Both the position numbers and the translations under genes were made by a program. The notes under the pieces were generated by a model, which worked only from the letters and a program-made list of their open reading frames with translations, did no database searches and was not told the DNA's origin. Source: Burkholderiales bacterium (GTDB lineage: Bacteria > Pseudomonadota > Gammaproteobacteria > Burkholderiales > Burkholderiaceae_C). From it: DNA of 64,000 bases. The stretch covers positions 1 through 64,000 of the forward strand of contig JACRBA010000132.1 in assembly GCA_016213265.1 (NCBI GenBank), in the 5' to 3' direction. Positions 54,861 to 61,802 of the stretch are shown here, piece by piece. Each line of letters opens with the position of its first letter. Within the stretch, counting starts at the first letter, position 1.

Positions 54861-55181
54861 ATGCAGCAGGTTGACTCTCCCTCTCCGCACACACTGGCCC
54901 GCAGGACGGACCCGGCAACGAGCCGCGATGCGGCGTCCAAGGTCGCGCGCTTCTCCGGCGCGCACTACCGCAGCATCGTCGAGGCCATGGGGCAGATCGC
55001 CTCCGGCGGCCTCATCCGCGTGGCCGGCGCGAGCGAGATTGCGCAGCAGGCGGGCTTGGACGCCTACCAGGTGCGCAAGCGCCTTCCCGAGCTGCAGCGT
55101 GCGGGCCTCGTGCGCCTGGCCGATGGCTCGCAGCTGACCGCCACAGGCCGGCGTGAGCGCCTGTTGGAGCTGTGCGCGTGA
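54861..55181 (+). CDS. Phage winged-helix DNA-binding protein
   Basis: The 106-residue protein has LARRTDPATSRDAASKVARF, common to phage replication-type winged helices. A DNA-binding region (LIRVAGASEIAQQAGLDAY, QVRKRLPELQRAGLVRLAD) resembles a MarR or ArsR wing. It is first in the rightward block. An operator half-site GGTTGAC (54869-54875) lies inside its start codons, so it may be directly repressed by the phage repressor. Confidence 0.7.
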   Translation: MQQVDSPSPHTLARRTDPATSRDAASKVARFSGAHYRSIVEAMGQIASGGLIRVAGASEIAQQAGLDAYQVRKRLPELQRAGLVRLADGSQLTATGRRERLLELCA

Positions 55182-55438
55182 GCGAGCTGGGCGTCGTCGT
55201 CCACAGCACGCGGCGCTCGTGCATGCAAGACGTTCGCACCGTCCTCGCGGCCATTCGCCCCCGCGCCGCCACGGCCGGGCAGCTGCGACAGGCGACCGGA
55301 TGGTCGGCCAACGAAATCAGCGCGTGCCTGGCCAAGCTCATCAAGGCCGGGCGCGTCAAGAGGTTCCACGCCATCGCCAGCCGCGGCCCGTACTGCGGCG
55401 GCTACGCCTACACCTGGGTCGAGTCCAATGAAGGTTGA
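55178..55438 (+). CDS. Phage helix-turn-helix protein
   Basis: The 86-residue protein has VRTVLAAIRPRAATAGQLRQ and TGWSANEISACLAKLIKAG followed by RVKRFHA, a winged-helix wing. The GTG start at 55178 overlaps the stop of the first gene (GTGA). It probably binds DNA. Confidence 0.62.
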   Translation: MSELGVVVHSTRRSCMQDVRTVLAAIRPRAATAGQLRQATGWSANEISACLAKLIKAGRVKRFHAIASRGPYCGGYAYTWVESNEG

Positions 55439-55649
55439 CGACGTTCTCGTGCCGCAGCAGGCACGCATCAGCACCTACGAGCTGCTGGCCCTCAAGAGCC
55501 CCGAGCGCGTCGTGATCGACAGCGACCTGGAGCCGGGCCAGTGGTACGTCGTGCGCGGCCCCTGGCATCACGAGCGCGCCGCCGTGGACCGTGCGGCTGC
55601 GCCGGAGCGGCGCGAGCGGCAGGCGGCTGCGCAACAGGGGGCGGCATGA
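55428..55649 (+). CDS. Phage hypothetical protein
   Basis: The 73-residue protein (MKVDDVLVPQQARISTYELL, VVIDSDLEPGQWYVVRGPW) overlaps the preceding gene by 11 bp and the next by ATGA. No function is known. Confidence 0.55.
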   Translation: MKVDDVLVPQQARISTYELLALKSPERVVIDSDLEPGQWYVVRGPWHHERAAVDRAAAPERRERQAAAQQGAA

Positions 55650-55894
55650 GCCGCTACACCCGCACCGCGATTGCGGCCACACAGGCGTGCATGGACGTGT
55701 ACCTGCGGTCAGCGCAGGCCATCCAGGCGACGCAGCCGCGCCGGTACATGGGCGATGTCGAGCTGGCCATCGGAGCCGTCCTGTCGGTGCCTGACCTTCC
55801 CTCGCCGCAGGTGATGGCCGACGCCATCGGCCACCCGAACCCGCTGGCCTACGGCTGGCGACTGATCCCCACCCGTCGAAAGACCAACGCATGA
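55646..55894 (+). CDS. Phage hypothetical protein
   Basis: This 82-residue protein (TRTAIAATQACMDVYLRSAQ, LPSPQVMADAIGHPNPLAYG) overlaps both neighbours by ATGA. No motif was recognised. Confidence 0.55.
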   Translation: MSRYTRTAIAATQACMDVYLRSAQAIQATQPRRYMGDVELAIGAVLSVPDLPSPQVMADAIGHPNPLAYGWRLIPTRRKTNA

Positions 55895-56322
55895 CCGAAG
55901 AATCCACCCCCATCGAGCCGTCCGCGGACGCCCAGGCGCAACCCGAAGCCGTCGAGTCGCCCGCGCCGGCGGATGGCGTCGTCGCCGAGAGCGGCCCGCA
56001 GCCCGAGACGGTCACCTATGCCGATGGCACCGAGGCCACCGGCACCCCGCCGCTGCCCGAGCAGTCACCCGCCGAGCAGGAGGCCGCTGGCGACCTGCCC
56101 GCGCCCGACTCGCCGCTGACCGACGTGCCCACCGAGCCGCCGGCCGACGACAAGCCGCGCCTGGCCACGCCCAAGGAGCTGCACGACATCTGGTGCGCCA
56201 AGCAGATCGCCCACGGCTGGGCGTTCGGAGCCACCTTCGATGCCGTCAACCGCACCGACCCGCGCCTGGTGCACTACGACCTGCTGACGCCCGAGCAGCA
56301 GGCCGCCTACAGCGACGCCTGA
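55891..56322 (+). CDS. RyR-domain protein with Pro/Glu-rich N-terminus
   Basis: The 143-residue protein has about 90 low-complexity acidic, Pro-rich residues. It ends with ELHDIWCAKQIAHGWAFGAT followed by FDAVNRTDPRLVHYDLLTPEQ. This follows the ryanodine-receptor-repeat (RyR) pattern: H-D-x-W, G-W-x-(Y/F)-G, P-x-L-V-x-Y-x-x-L. RyR domains occur in phage and defence-linked proteins as possible ligand sensors. The acidic tail could make contact with another protein. It is coupled by ATGA to the gene before it. Confidence 0.72.
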   Translation: MTEESTPIEPSADAQAQPEAVESPAPADGVVAESGPQPETVTYADGTEATGTPPLPEQSPAEQEAAGDLPAPDSPLTDVPTEPPADDKPRLATPKELHDIWCAKQIAHGWAFGATFDAVNRTDPRLVHYDLLTPEQQAAYSDA

Positions 56323-56326
56323 CGCC

Positions 56327-56512
56327 ATGGACAACCCCAGCATCAGCCTGGCGCTGCCCCTGCAGAGCGTGAACTACGTGCTGCAGGTGCTGGCGGAGCG
56401 CCCGTACCGCGAGGTCAACGGCCTGGTCAAGAGCATCACCGACCAGGCGCAGGCGCAACTGCAGCCCCCCGAGAAGGCCGATCCGGTCGAAGGGCCGGGT
56501 CGACCCGAGTGA
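56327..56512 (+). CDS. Small phage protein
   Basis: The 61-residue protein (LALPLQSVNYVLQVLAERPY, EVNGLVKSITDQAQAQLQP) is of a type common before phage terminase genes. The function is unknown. It starts 4 bp after the RyR gene. Confidence 0.6.
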   Translation: MDNPSISLALPLQSVNYVLQVLAERPYREVNGLVKSITDQAQAQLQPPEKADPVEGPGRPE

Positions 56513-56515
56513 GCC

Positions 56516-56704
56516 ATGAGCGGCGAGTGCCCTTCCGGGAAGCGTCCCTACGCCACCTGGTCCACCGCCGCTCGCATGGCGAGGAACACCAACCGTGACC
56601 GCGACAGCGCCCATGTCCAGCCGTACCACTGCCGAAGCTGCCACCGCTTCCATGTGGGCGGCAGCGACTGGATGCGCCCTCGCGGCAAGCTGAAGCAGAG
56701 GTGA
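56516..56704 (+). CDS. Phage zinc-finger-like protein
   Basis: The 62-residue basic protein has PYHCRSCHRFHVGG, a CxxC with nearby His residues, consistent with a zinc finger. It overlaps the next gene by GTGA. It may bind DNA or RNA. Confidence 0.6.
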   Translation: MSGECPSGKRPYATWSTAARMARNTNRDRDSAHVQPYHCRSCHRFHVGGSDWMRPRGKLKQR

Positions 56705-57045
56705 GCGTGAGCGTCCCCTACGAGGTGCGGAAGATCGCCGCCACCCTCCCCATCCTGAGCGTGAGCCATCAGGTTGGGTGGAGCGATGTCCTGAGCCGCA
56801 GATTCCTTGAGCCGGACGAGGCGGTGCACGAGCTGCGCGACATCTGCGCACGCAAGCTCTCCGGGGAGTTCGCCGACATGCTGGTGCGACGCGGCCTCAT
56901 CACCATCTCCGACGAGATGGAAGGGATGGTCGCGCGGACGAGCGCCATCTGCCTCACCTACGACCAGATGGTGAGCCTGCTGACCATCGCCTTCAACGAG
57001 GGCATGAAGCGTCAGCCGAAGATCGAGGTGCCGCATGGCGGGTAA
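56701..57045 (+). CDS. Phage hypothetical protein
   Basis: The 114-residue helical protein (EVRKIAATLPILSVSHQVGW, LRDICARKLSGEFADMLVR) overlaps the terminase small subunit gene by 11 bp. No family was recognised. Confidence 0.58.
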   Translation: MSVSVPYEVRKIAATLPILSVSHQVGWSDVLSRRFLEPDEAVHELRDICARKLSGEFADMLVRRGLITISDEMEGMVARTSAICLTYDQMVSLLTIAFNEGMKRQPKIEVPHGG

Positions 57046-57856
57046 GACGAAGGCGGCGGCCAAGCCGGCAGCCAAGACCGCACGCAAGGCGCCTGTGCGC
57101 AAGCCGGGCGAACTGCCGCCGCGGCGGGCTCTGTTCGTCAAGCACTACCTCGTGAGCCTGAACGCCAGCGAGGCGGCCCGGCAGGCGGGGTACAGCGCGA
57201 AGACGGCCGGCGTCATCGGGCACCAACTATTAACGTTTCCTGAAATTCAGCTTGCAGTTTCCCAAGCGATGAAGGAGCGCGGGGAGCGGGTGCAGATGGA
57301 GGCCGACGAGGTGCTGCGGCGCCTCGCCCTGGTGGCCACGGCCGACAGCCGCGAGCTGATCGAGTACCGGCGCGTGTGCTGCCGCTACTGCCACGGCATC
57401 GACCACCGCTACCAATGGACGCCCGCCGAGAAGGAGCGTGCCGAGGAGAAGTGGGAGCGGGCGTGTGACGACGCGCGCCGGCAAGACCTGCCTCAGCCGC
57501 AGCGGCCAGACTTCGCGGGCGGGGTGGGCTACCACATCAAGAACCCGCCGCACCCTGACTGCCCCGAGTGCTTCGGCGAGGGCATCGAGCGCCCGTTTGT
57601 GCACGACACGCGCAAGCTGAGCGAGAAGGGCGCCGCCCTGTACGCCGGGGTCAAGGTGACGCAGCAGGGCATCGAGGTCAAGCAGCACAGCCAGTTCGAG
57701 GCGCTCCTGCAGATCGGCCGCCACCACGGTCTGTTCAAGGACCGCGTGGAAGGCGAGATGAACCACACGCACGACGCCACCGAGGAGCTGCGCCAGTTCC
57801 TGCTGGGCGGCGGCTCCGACCCGCTACCCGTCCATCAACCCGAGGAGAAGAAATGA
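57035..57856 (+). CDS. Terminase small subunit with zinc-binding insertion
   Basis: This 273-residue protein has a Lys/Ala-rich N-terminus and a helix-turn-helix with LFVKHYLVSLNASEAARQAG and YSAKTAGVIG. It then has VLRRLALVATADSRELIEY and a C-terminal region typical of Terminase_2 family small subunits. An insertion carries CCRYCHG and HPDCPECFGEG, spaced Cys pairs that should bind zinc. Small subunits recognise the phage pac or cos site and hand DNA to the large subunit encoded downstream. It overlaps its neighbours slightly. Confidence 0.85.
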   Translation: MAGKTKAAAKPAAKTARKAPVRKPGELPPRRALFVKHYLVSLNASEAARQAGYSAKTAGVIGHQLLTFPEIQLAVSQAMKERGERVQMEADEVLRRLALVATADSRELIEYRRVCCRYCHGIDHRYQWTPAEKERAEEKWERACDDARRQDLPQPQRPDFAGGVGYHIKNPPHPDCPECFGEGIERPFVHDTRKLSEKGAALYAGVKVTQQGIEVKQHSQFEALLQIGRHHGLFKDRVEGEMNHTHDATEELRQFLLGGGSDPLPVHQPEEKK

Positions 57857-58410
57857 GCTTCCTGGAACCCAGCCTGCCGATCATCGTCGGCCTGTACGCC
57901 TGCCTGATCGCCATGGCGATCTACGGTCTGTGGACCACGCATGCCCTGTTCGCCGAGCGTGAGCGGGCCAACGCCCACTTCCACGAGGGTCGCCATTGGT
58001 GGAATCAGGCGCAAGAGCTTCAGGCCGCCCTGAAGGAAGCGCGCCAGCGGCTGCTGCAGCAGGCGATCCGCAACGACAAGCTCTCCCAGGCCACGGCGCA
58101 CGCCGTCGAGCGCCACCAGAAGCTGCAGGCCGAGCTGGACCTGGCCCGCGCGCTGGCGGGCAGCGGGGATGCGGCCGGGCGTCGGCGAGACGACAGCGAC
58201 AGCTCCGTCGAGCAGGCTGCGGCCATGGCGATGCTGAGCGCCACGATGCACGGCACCGCCGGGGTGGCGACGCAGGTGAGCGACAGCGGCGATGTCCGCT
58301 GCCAGGCGGTGTCGGCCAACCAGCTCTACGCCTTCCCGCCGACTGCGTGCGACGTGACCAGCGACAGCTCCTCGCCCTGCGACAGCGGGGCCTGCACCAC
58401 CAGCGACTGA
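57853..58410 (+). CDS. Prophage membrane protein with coiled coil
   Basis: The 185-residue protein has one N-terminal membrane span (IIVGLYACLIAMAIYGLW), a coiled coil (LQAALKEARQRLLQQAIRND) and a Ser/Thr-rich C-terminus with Cys residues. The layout recalls i-spanins, but the position between terminase genes makes another role possible. ATG 57853 overlaps the small subunit gene by 4 bp. Confidence 0.62.
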   Translation: MSFLEPSLPIIVGLYACLIAMAIYGLWTTHALFAERERANAHFHEGRHWWNQAQELQAALKEARQRLLQQAIRNDKLSQATAHAVERHQKLQAELDLARALAGSGDAAGRRRDDSDSSVEQAAAMAMLSATMHGTAGVATQVSDSGDVRCQAVSANQLYAFPPTACDVTSDSSSPCDSGACTTSD

Positions 58411-58619
58411 TGCCACGCAGGAGCCCGCCCTACGGGGCGACGAGGTGCCCGACATGCAACGCATGGACCGAGGTGCTGGAGACGAGGGGAGGCCGCCGGC
58501 GCAGGCAGTGCGCCAACGGCCACAGGTACAGCACCGTCGAGGTGCTCGTCAGCGATGAGCAGAGTCATGAAGCACAGCCACTACCACAAGCCCATCCCGC
58601 CGCAGGCCACGCACATTGA
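58410..58619 (+). CDS. NrdR-like zinc-ribbon protein
   Basis: The 69-residue protein has TRCPTCNAWTEVLETRGG and RRRRQCANGHRYSTVEVL, the zinc ribbon seen at the N-terminus of NrdR regulators, followed by a His-rich tail. It lacks the ATP-cone. It overlaps the upstream stop (TGATG) and the next gene's start. Confidence 0.68.
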   Translation: MPRRSPPYGATRCPTCNAWTEVLETRGGRRRRQCANGHRYSTVEVLVSDEQSHEAQPLPQAHPAAGHAH

Positions 58620-59196
58620 CGTGTACCGCGTGCTCGCCATGTTCGGCGTGACCGACCCCTGCATCCAGCACGCCGTCAAGAAGCTGCTGGTGGCCGGCGG
58701 CCGAGGACACAAGGACGCGGCGCGCGACGTGCAGGAGGCCATCGACAGCCTCGTGCGCTGGCAAGACATGCGCAAGGAGGAGGTGGCGCCTGGTGCCATC
58801 AGCGGCGGCTCGCCCGCCGTGACTGCCGAGCAGCTGCGCCCGCTTTTCAGGCGCTCCGGCACACCGTCTGGCGTCTTCGTCGGCATGCCGGAGCCGACAT
58901 TGCGCCCGCCCACGCCGGGCTACCACCCCCTGTTCAAGACCGCCGACGACGAGAAGCGCGAGCGCGAGCAGCTCAAGGCCGACTTGGAGAAGGTGCGCGG
59001 CCGGAGCGCCTTCTTCGCCGCCTTCGCCGGTGAGCCGCCCACCGCCCGCGATCCGGCGGCCAATCCGCAGCAGCCCTTCGAGGACAAGGGCGAGACGCGC
59101 CCGATGAGCGCGCTGGCAGAGCGTGCGCGACCCGTCATCGACCGGCCGCAGCACCCTCTGCGCCGCGCGAGCGACTGGCCCGAGCTGAACGACTGA
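58567..59196 (+). CDS. Phage hypothetical protein, DUF-like early/packaging gene
   Basis: The 209-residue protein begins HSHYHKPIPPQATHIDVYRV and FGVTDPCIQHAVKKLLVAG, then GHKDAARDVQEAIDSLVRW, common to proteins near phage terminase genes. The C-terminal half is Pro/Arg-rich. The start at 58567 overlaps the zinc-ribbon gene by 53 bp; a GTG at 58621 is an alternative. The function is unknown. Confidence 0.62.
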   Translation: MKHSHYHKPIPPQATHIDVYRVLAMFGVTDPCIQHAVKKLLVAGGRGHKDAARDVQEAIDSLVRWQDMRKEEVAPGAISGGSPAVTAEQLRPLFRRSGTPSGVFVGMPEPTLRPPTPGYHPLFKTADDEKREREQLKADLEKVRGRSAFFAAFAGEPPTARDPAANPQQPFEDKGETRPMSALAERARPVIDRPQHPLRRASDWPELND

Positions 59197-59213
59197 CCCC
59201 ACCGAGGAGAACC

Positions 59214-59504
59214 ATGGACACCATGACCCAGCCGAAGATCACCGGCTACCGCCAGCTCTCCGCCGCGGAGGCCGAGCTGATGAACGAGGGCAAGGCCCTG
59301 GCCGAGCAGGTCGGCGCCTGCATCGCCAAGCTGCACCAGCATCCGGCCACCGGGCCGGACGGCGTGCCGTTCATGACCGATGCCGCCGACAACGCCCCGG
59401 CCATGCCCAGCCTGGACCAACGCTGGATCAGCATTGGCGCCACCCAGCTGCAGCAGGGGTTCATGGCCGTCATCCGCGGCATCGCGCAGCCGTCCACCTT
59501 CTGA
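59214..59504 (+). CDS. Acb2/Tad1-domain protein, predicted anti-CBASS cyclic-nucleotide sponge
   Basis: The 96-residue protein has ITGYRQLSAAEAELMNEGKA, then KLHQHPATGPDG and a final helix DQRWISIGATQLQQGFMAVI followed by RGIAQP. This combination, with RW-x-x-I-G-x-x-x-LQ-x-GFMA-x-x-R, is characteristic of Acb2/Tad1-family phage proteins. Those proteins bind cyclic oligonucleotides and block CBASS and Thoeris-type defence signalling. The start has GAGGAG upstream. It lies directly before the HExxH protein and the terminase, as in other phages carrying this gene. The ligand here is not known. Confidence 0.82.
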   Translation: MDTMTQPKITGYRQLSAAEAELMNEGKALAEQVGACIAKLHQHPATGPDGVPFMTDAADNAPAMPSLDQRWISIGATQLQQGFMAVIRGIAQPSTF

Positions 59505-59884
59505 TGACGACCTGGCTGAACCGGGCGCTCGTCGTGGCGCCCTACCTGACGCTCTGCCTGAGCGAGCGCGAGTACCTGAAGGTGCTGCGCGAGTTCAAGC
59601 AGGAACCTGACGGCCCATGGGTCAGGGACGGCGCCGACGCCACCATGCACACCCTGGAGCGCAAGGGCGAGGACGACGTGTGCATCGTGTGCCTGCGCGC
59701 CCCGGCCGGCATCGACCCTGTGTCGGTGGCCGGCCTGCTGGTCCACGAGGCGGTCCACATCTGGCAGAAGGTGCGCCGCAGCATCAACGAGCACGACCCG
59801 TCGCCCGAGTTCGAGGCGTACAGCGTGCAGTCCATCGCGCAGCAGCTGATGTGGGAGTACGCCCGCCGCATGAGGGAAGCCTGA
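59504..59884 (+). CDS. Phage zincin-like protein with HExxH motif
   Basis: The 126-residue protein has LLVHEAVHIWQKVRR, the HEAVH zinc motif, with further acidic residues (EFEAYSVQSIAQQLM) that could supply the third ligand. It sits between the Acb2-like and terminase genes. It is likely a small metalloprotease; its target is unknown. The start overlaps the upstream stop (TGATG). Confidence 0.7.
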   Translation: MTTWLNRALVVAPYLTLCLSEREYLKVLREFKQEPDGPWVRDGADATMHTLERKGEDDVCIVCLRAPAGIDPVSVAGLLVHEAVHIWQKVRRSINEHDPSPEFEAYSVQSIAQQLMWEYARRMREA

Positions 59885-60117
59885 TGGCCGAGTTCGACAT
59901 CGGCTGGGTGCCTGCGGGCTGGGAGCGCGGCGAGAAGCTGGCCGTCGTCCAAGCCATCCGCCACCAGAACGGGGACGTGCGGCCTGGGTACGTGAGCCAG
60001 TGGGACATGCCGCCGTTCTCCGGCGCTGCAGAGGATCACGTCGCCGAGGTGCGGTTCATGCCGGACGATGGCCCGCGCGTGACCGCCTGGCTGGAGTGGT
60101 GGCATGGCGACGCCTGA
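59884..60117 (+). CDS. Small phage protein
   Basis: The 77-residue protein (FDIGWVPAGWERGEKLAVVQ, EDHVAEVRFMPDDGPRVTAW) is Trp-rich. It overlaps the terminase large subunit gene by 14 bp. No function is known. Confidence 0.6.
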   Translation: MAEFDIGWVPAGWERGEKLAVVQAIRHQNGDVRPGYVSQWDMPPFSGAAEDHVAEVRFMPDDGPRVTAWLEWWHGDA

Positions 60118-61681
60118 CCCGCTGCTGGACAAGGCGAAGTGGCGCAACCCCTGGTGGCGCCTGAACAACCTGTACCACATCGTCACCGACGACCGGCAGG
60201 AGATGCGCTTTCGCCCGAACGAGGAGCAGGCGCACTTCTGGATGACCATGTGGCTGCAGGAGCTGATCCTGAAGGCGCGGCAGCGGGGCTTCACCACCTT
60301 CGTGGACCTGATCGCGCTGGATCAGTGCGTGTTCAACCCCAACTTCACGGCGTCGATCATTGCGCACACGCTGCCCGACGCCGAGAAAATCTTTCGCAAT
60401 AAGGTGCTGTTCGCCTATGAGCGGCTGCCATCCTTCGTGCGAAGCCTGGCGCCCATCAAGAAGCAGAGCAGCAGCGAGCTGGTGTTCGCCAACGGCAGCT
60501 CCATCAGCGTGTCCACCTCGAACCGTGGCGGCACGGTGCAGCTCCTGCACGTCAGCGAGATGGGCAAGATCGCCCGCAAGTACCCGGACAAGGCCGAGGA
60601 AATCGTCAACGGCGCCTTCCGGGCCGTGCCGGTCACGAAGGGCGGCCGCATCATCGTCGAGAGCACGGCCGAGGGCCGCTCCGGCTGGTTCTACAAGCAG
60701 GTCCAGATCGCCAAGCGCCGGCGCGACCAGGGCGCCAAGGACACGCCGCTGGACTTCCGGCTGCACTTCTACCCCTGGTGGGGCAAGGCGGCCTACCGCC
60801 TGAGCGAGCGCGACGCCGAGGCCGTCATCTTCACCGACGAGCAGCTCGAATACTTCGAGCGGGTCGAGTCGCTCATCAAGCGCCGCCTGACGCGCGAGCA
60901 GCGCGCCTGGTATGTGAAGGTGCTGGCCACCTCGCCGGACGACGAGGCCATGAAGCGCGAGTTCCCGTCCTATGAGGACGAGGCGTTCGAGGTGAGCACC
61001 GAGGGCCTGATCTTCGGCAAGCAGATGGTCGCGGCGCGCAAGGGCGGCCGCATCGGCAAGGTGCCGGTTCGGCCCGACATCCTCCTGCGCTCCTATTGGG
61101 ACTTGGGCGTCAACGACACCAACACCATTTGGGTCGAGCAGCAGGTGGGCTCGATGCACCGCTTCGTGCGGTACTTCGCCGGCTCGAACGAGGGGATGGA
61201 CTACTACCACCGCAAGCTGGAGGACTGGCGCAAGGCGATGGCGGCCAAGCTGGGCGTCGAGGAGCACCGCTTGCGCTGGGGCGCGCACTACCTGCCACAC
61301 GACGGCGACACGCGGGTGATGGGGCACGAGCTGTTCACCCGCAAGCAGCTCCTGGAGGAGCTGGGCTTTCGCAACATCGAAATCGTCAAGCGCATCGACG
61401 ACAAGCGCAACGCCATCGCCATGGGCAAGGCCATCTTCCCCGAGTGCGAGTTCGACGAGGAAGGCTGCGCCGAGGGCATCGACTGCCTGGACAACTACAG
61501 CCGCGAGTGGAACGAGGACCGCGGCGAGTGGGCCAGCTACCCGCGGCACGACAAGTTCAGCCACGGCGCCGACAGCTGGCTGCAGTTCGCGCAGTGGCAC
61601 CGCAAGGTCGCCGAGGACCGCCGGCCGGGCGGCATGGCGGCCTCCAGCCCGAGCTGGGCGACGGTGCGCGGGGGCTACTGA
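60104..61681 (+). CDS. Terminase large subunit
   Basis: This 525-residue packaging motor has an N-terminal ATPase with a Walker-A-like region LKARQRGFTTF and a Walker B LLHVSEMGKIA. VPVTKGGRIIVESTAEGRSG leads to a C-terminal RNase-H-like nuclease region (SYWDLGVNDTNTIWVEQ, with Asp). It cuts and drives DNA into the procapsid with the small subunit at 57035. The full domain set is present. It overlaps the small gene upstream and precedes the portal gene. Confidence 0.92.
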   Translation: MATPDPLLDKAKWRNPWWRLNNLYHIVTDDRQEMRFRPNEEQAHFWMTMWLQELILKARQRGFTTFVDLIALDQCVFNPNFTASIIAHTLPDAEKIFRNKVLFAYERLPSFVRSLAPIKKQSSSELVFANGSSISVSTSNRGGTVQLLHVSEMGKIARKYPDKAEEIVNGAFRAVPVTKGGRIIVESTAEGRSGWFYKQVQIAKRRRDQGAKDTPLDFRLHFYPWWGKAAYRLSERDAEAVIFTDEQLEYFERVESLIKRRLTREQRAWYVKVLATSPDDEAMKREFPSYEDEAFEVSTEGLIFGKQMVAARKGGRIGKVPVRPDILLRSYWDLGVNDTNTIWVEQQVGSMHRFVRYFAGSNEGMDYYHRKLEDWRKAMAAKLGVEEHRLRWGAHYLPHDGDTRVMGHELFTRKQLLEELGFRNIEIVKRIDDKRNAIAMGKAIFPECEFDEEGCAEGIDCLDNYSREWNEDRGEWASYPRHDKFSHGADSWLQFAQWHRKVAEDRRPGGMAASSPSWATVRGGY

Positions 61682-61776
61682 CCCCGCAGGTATGCCGTCG
61701 TTGCCAGCCATGGGCTGCTGACGATGATGCGTGGTAGAGCCGCCGAGAGGGCCGCTCTGCCTTCCTGAGTGGCTTT

Positions 61777-61801
61777 GGCCGGCGCGAGTCGGCCTCTTTT
61801 T
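61777..61801 (+). terminator. Possible terminator between terminase and portal
   Basis: GGCCG (61777-61781) and CGGCC (61790-61794) pair around an 8-nt loop and are followed by TCTTTTT. The stem is short, so strength is uncertain. If active it would limit read-through into the portal gene two bases later. Confidence 0.45.
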
Positions 61802-61802
61802 C

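Noticed and set aside
57853-58410. Spanin assignment for the membrane protein
   Set aside because: The single span and coiled coil fit, but no lysis genes adjoin it and the packaging context argues against a firm call.
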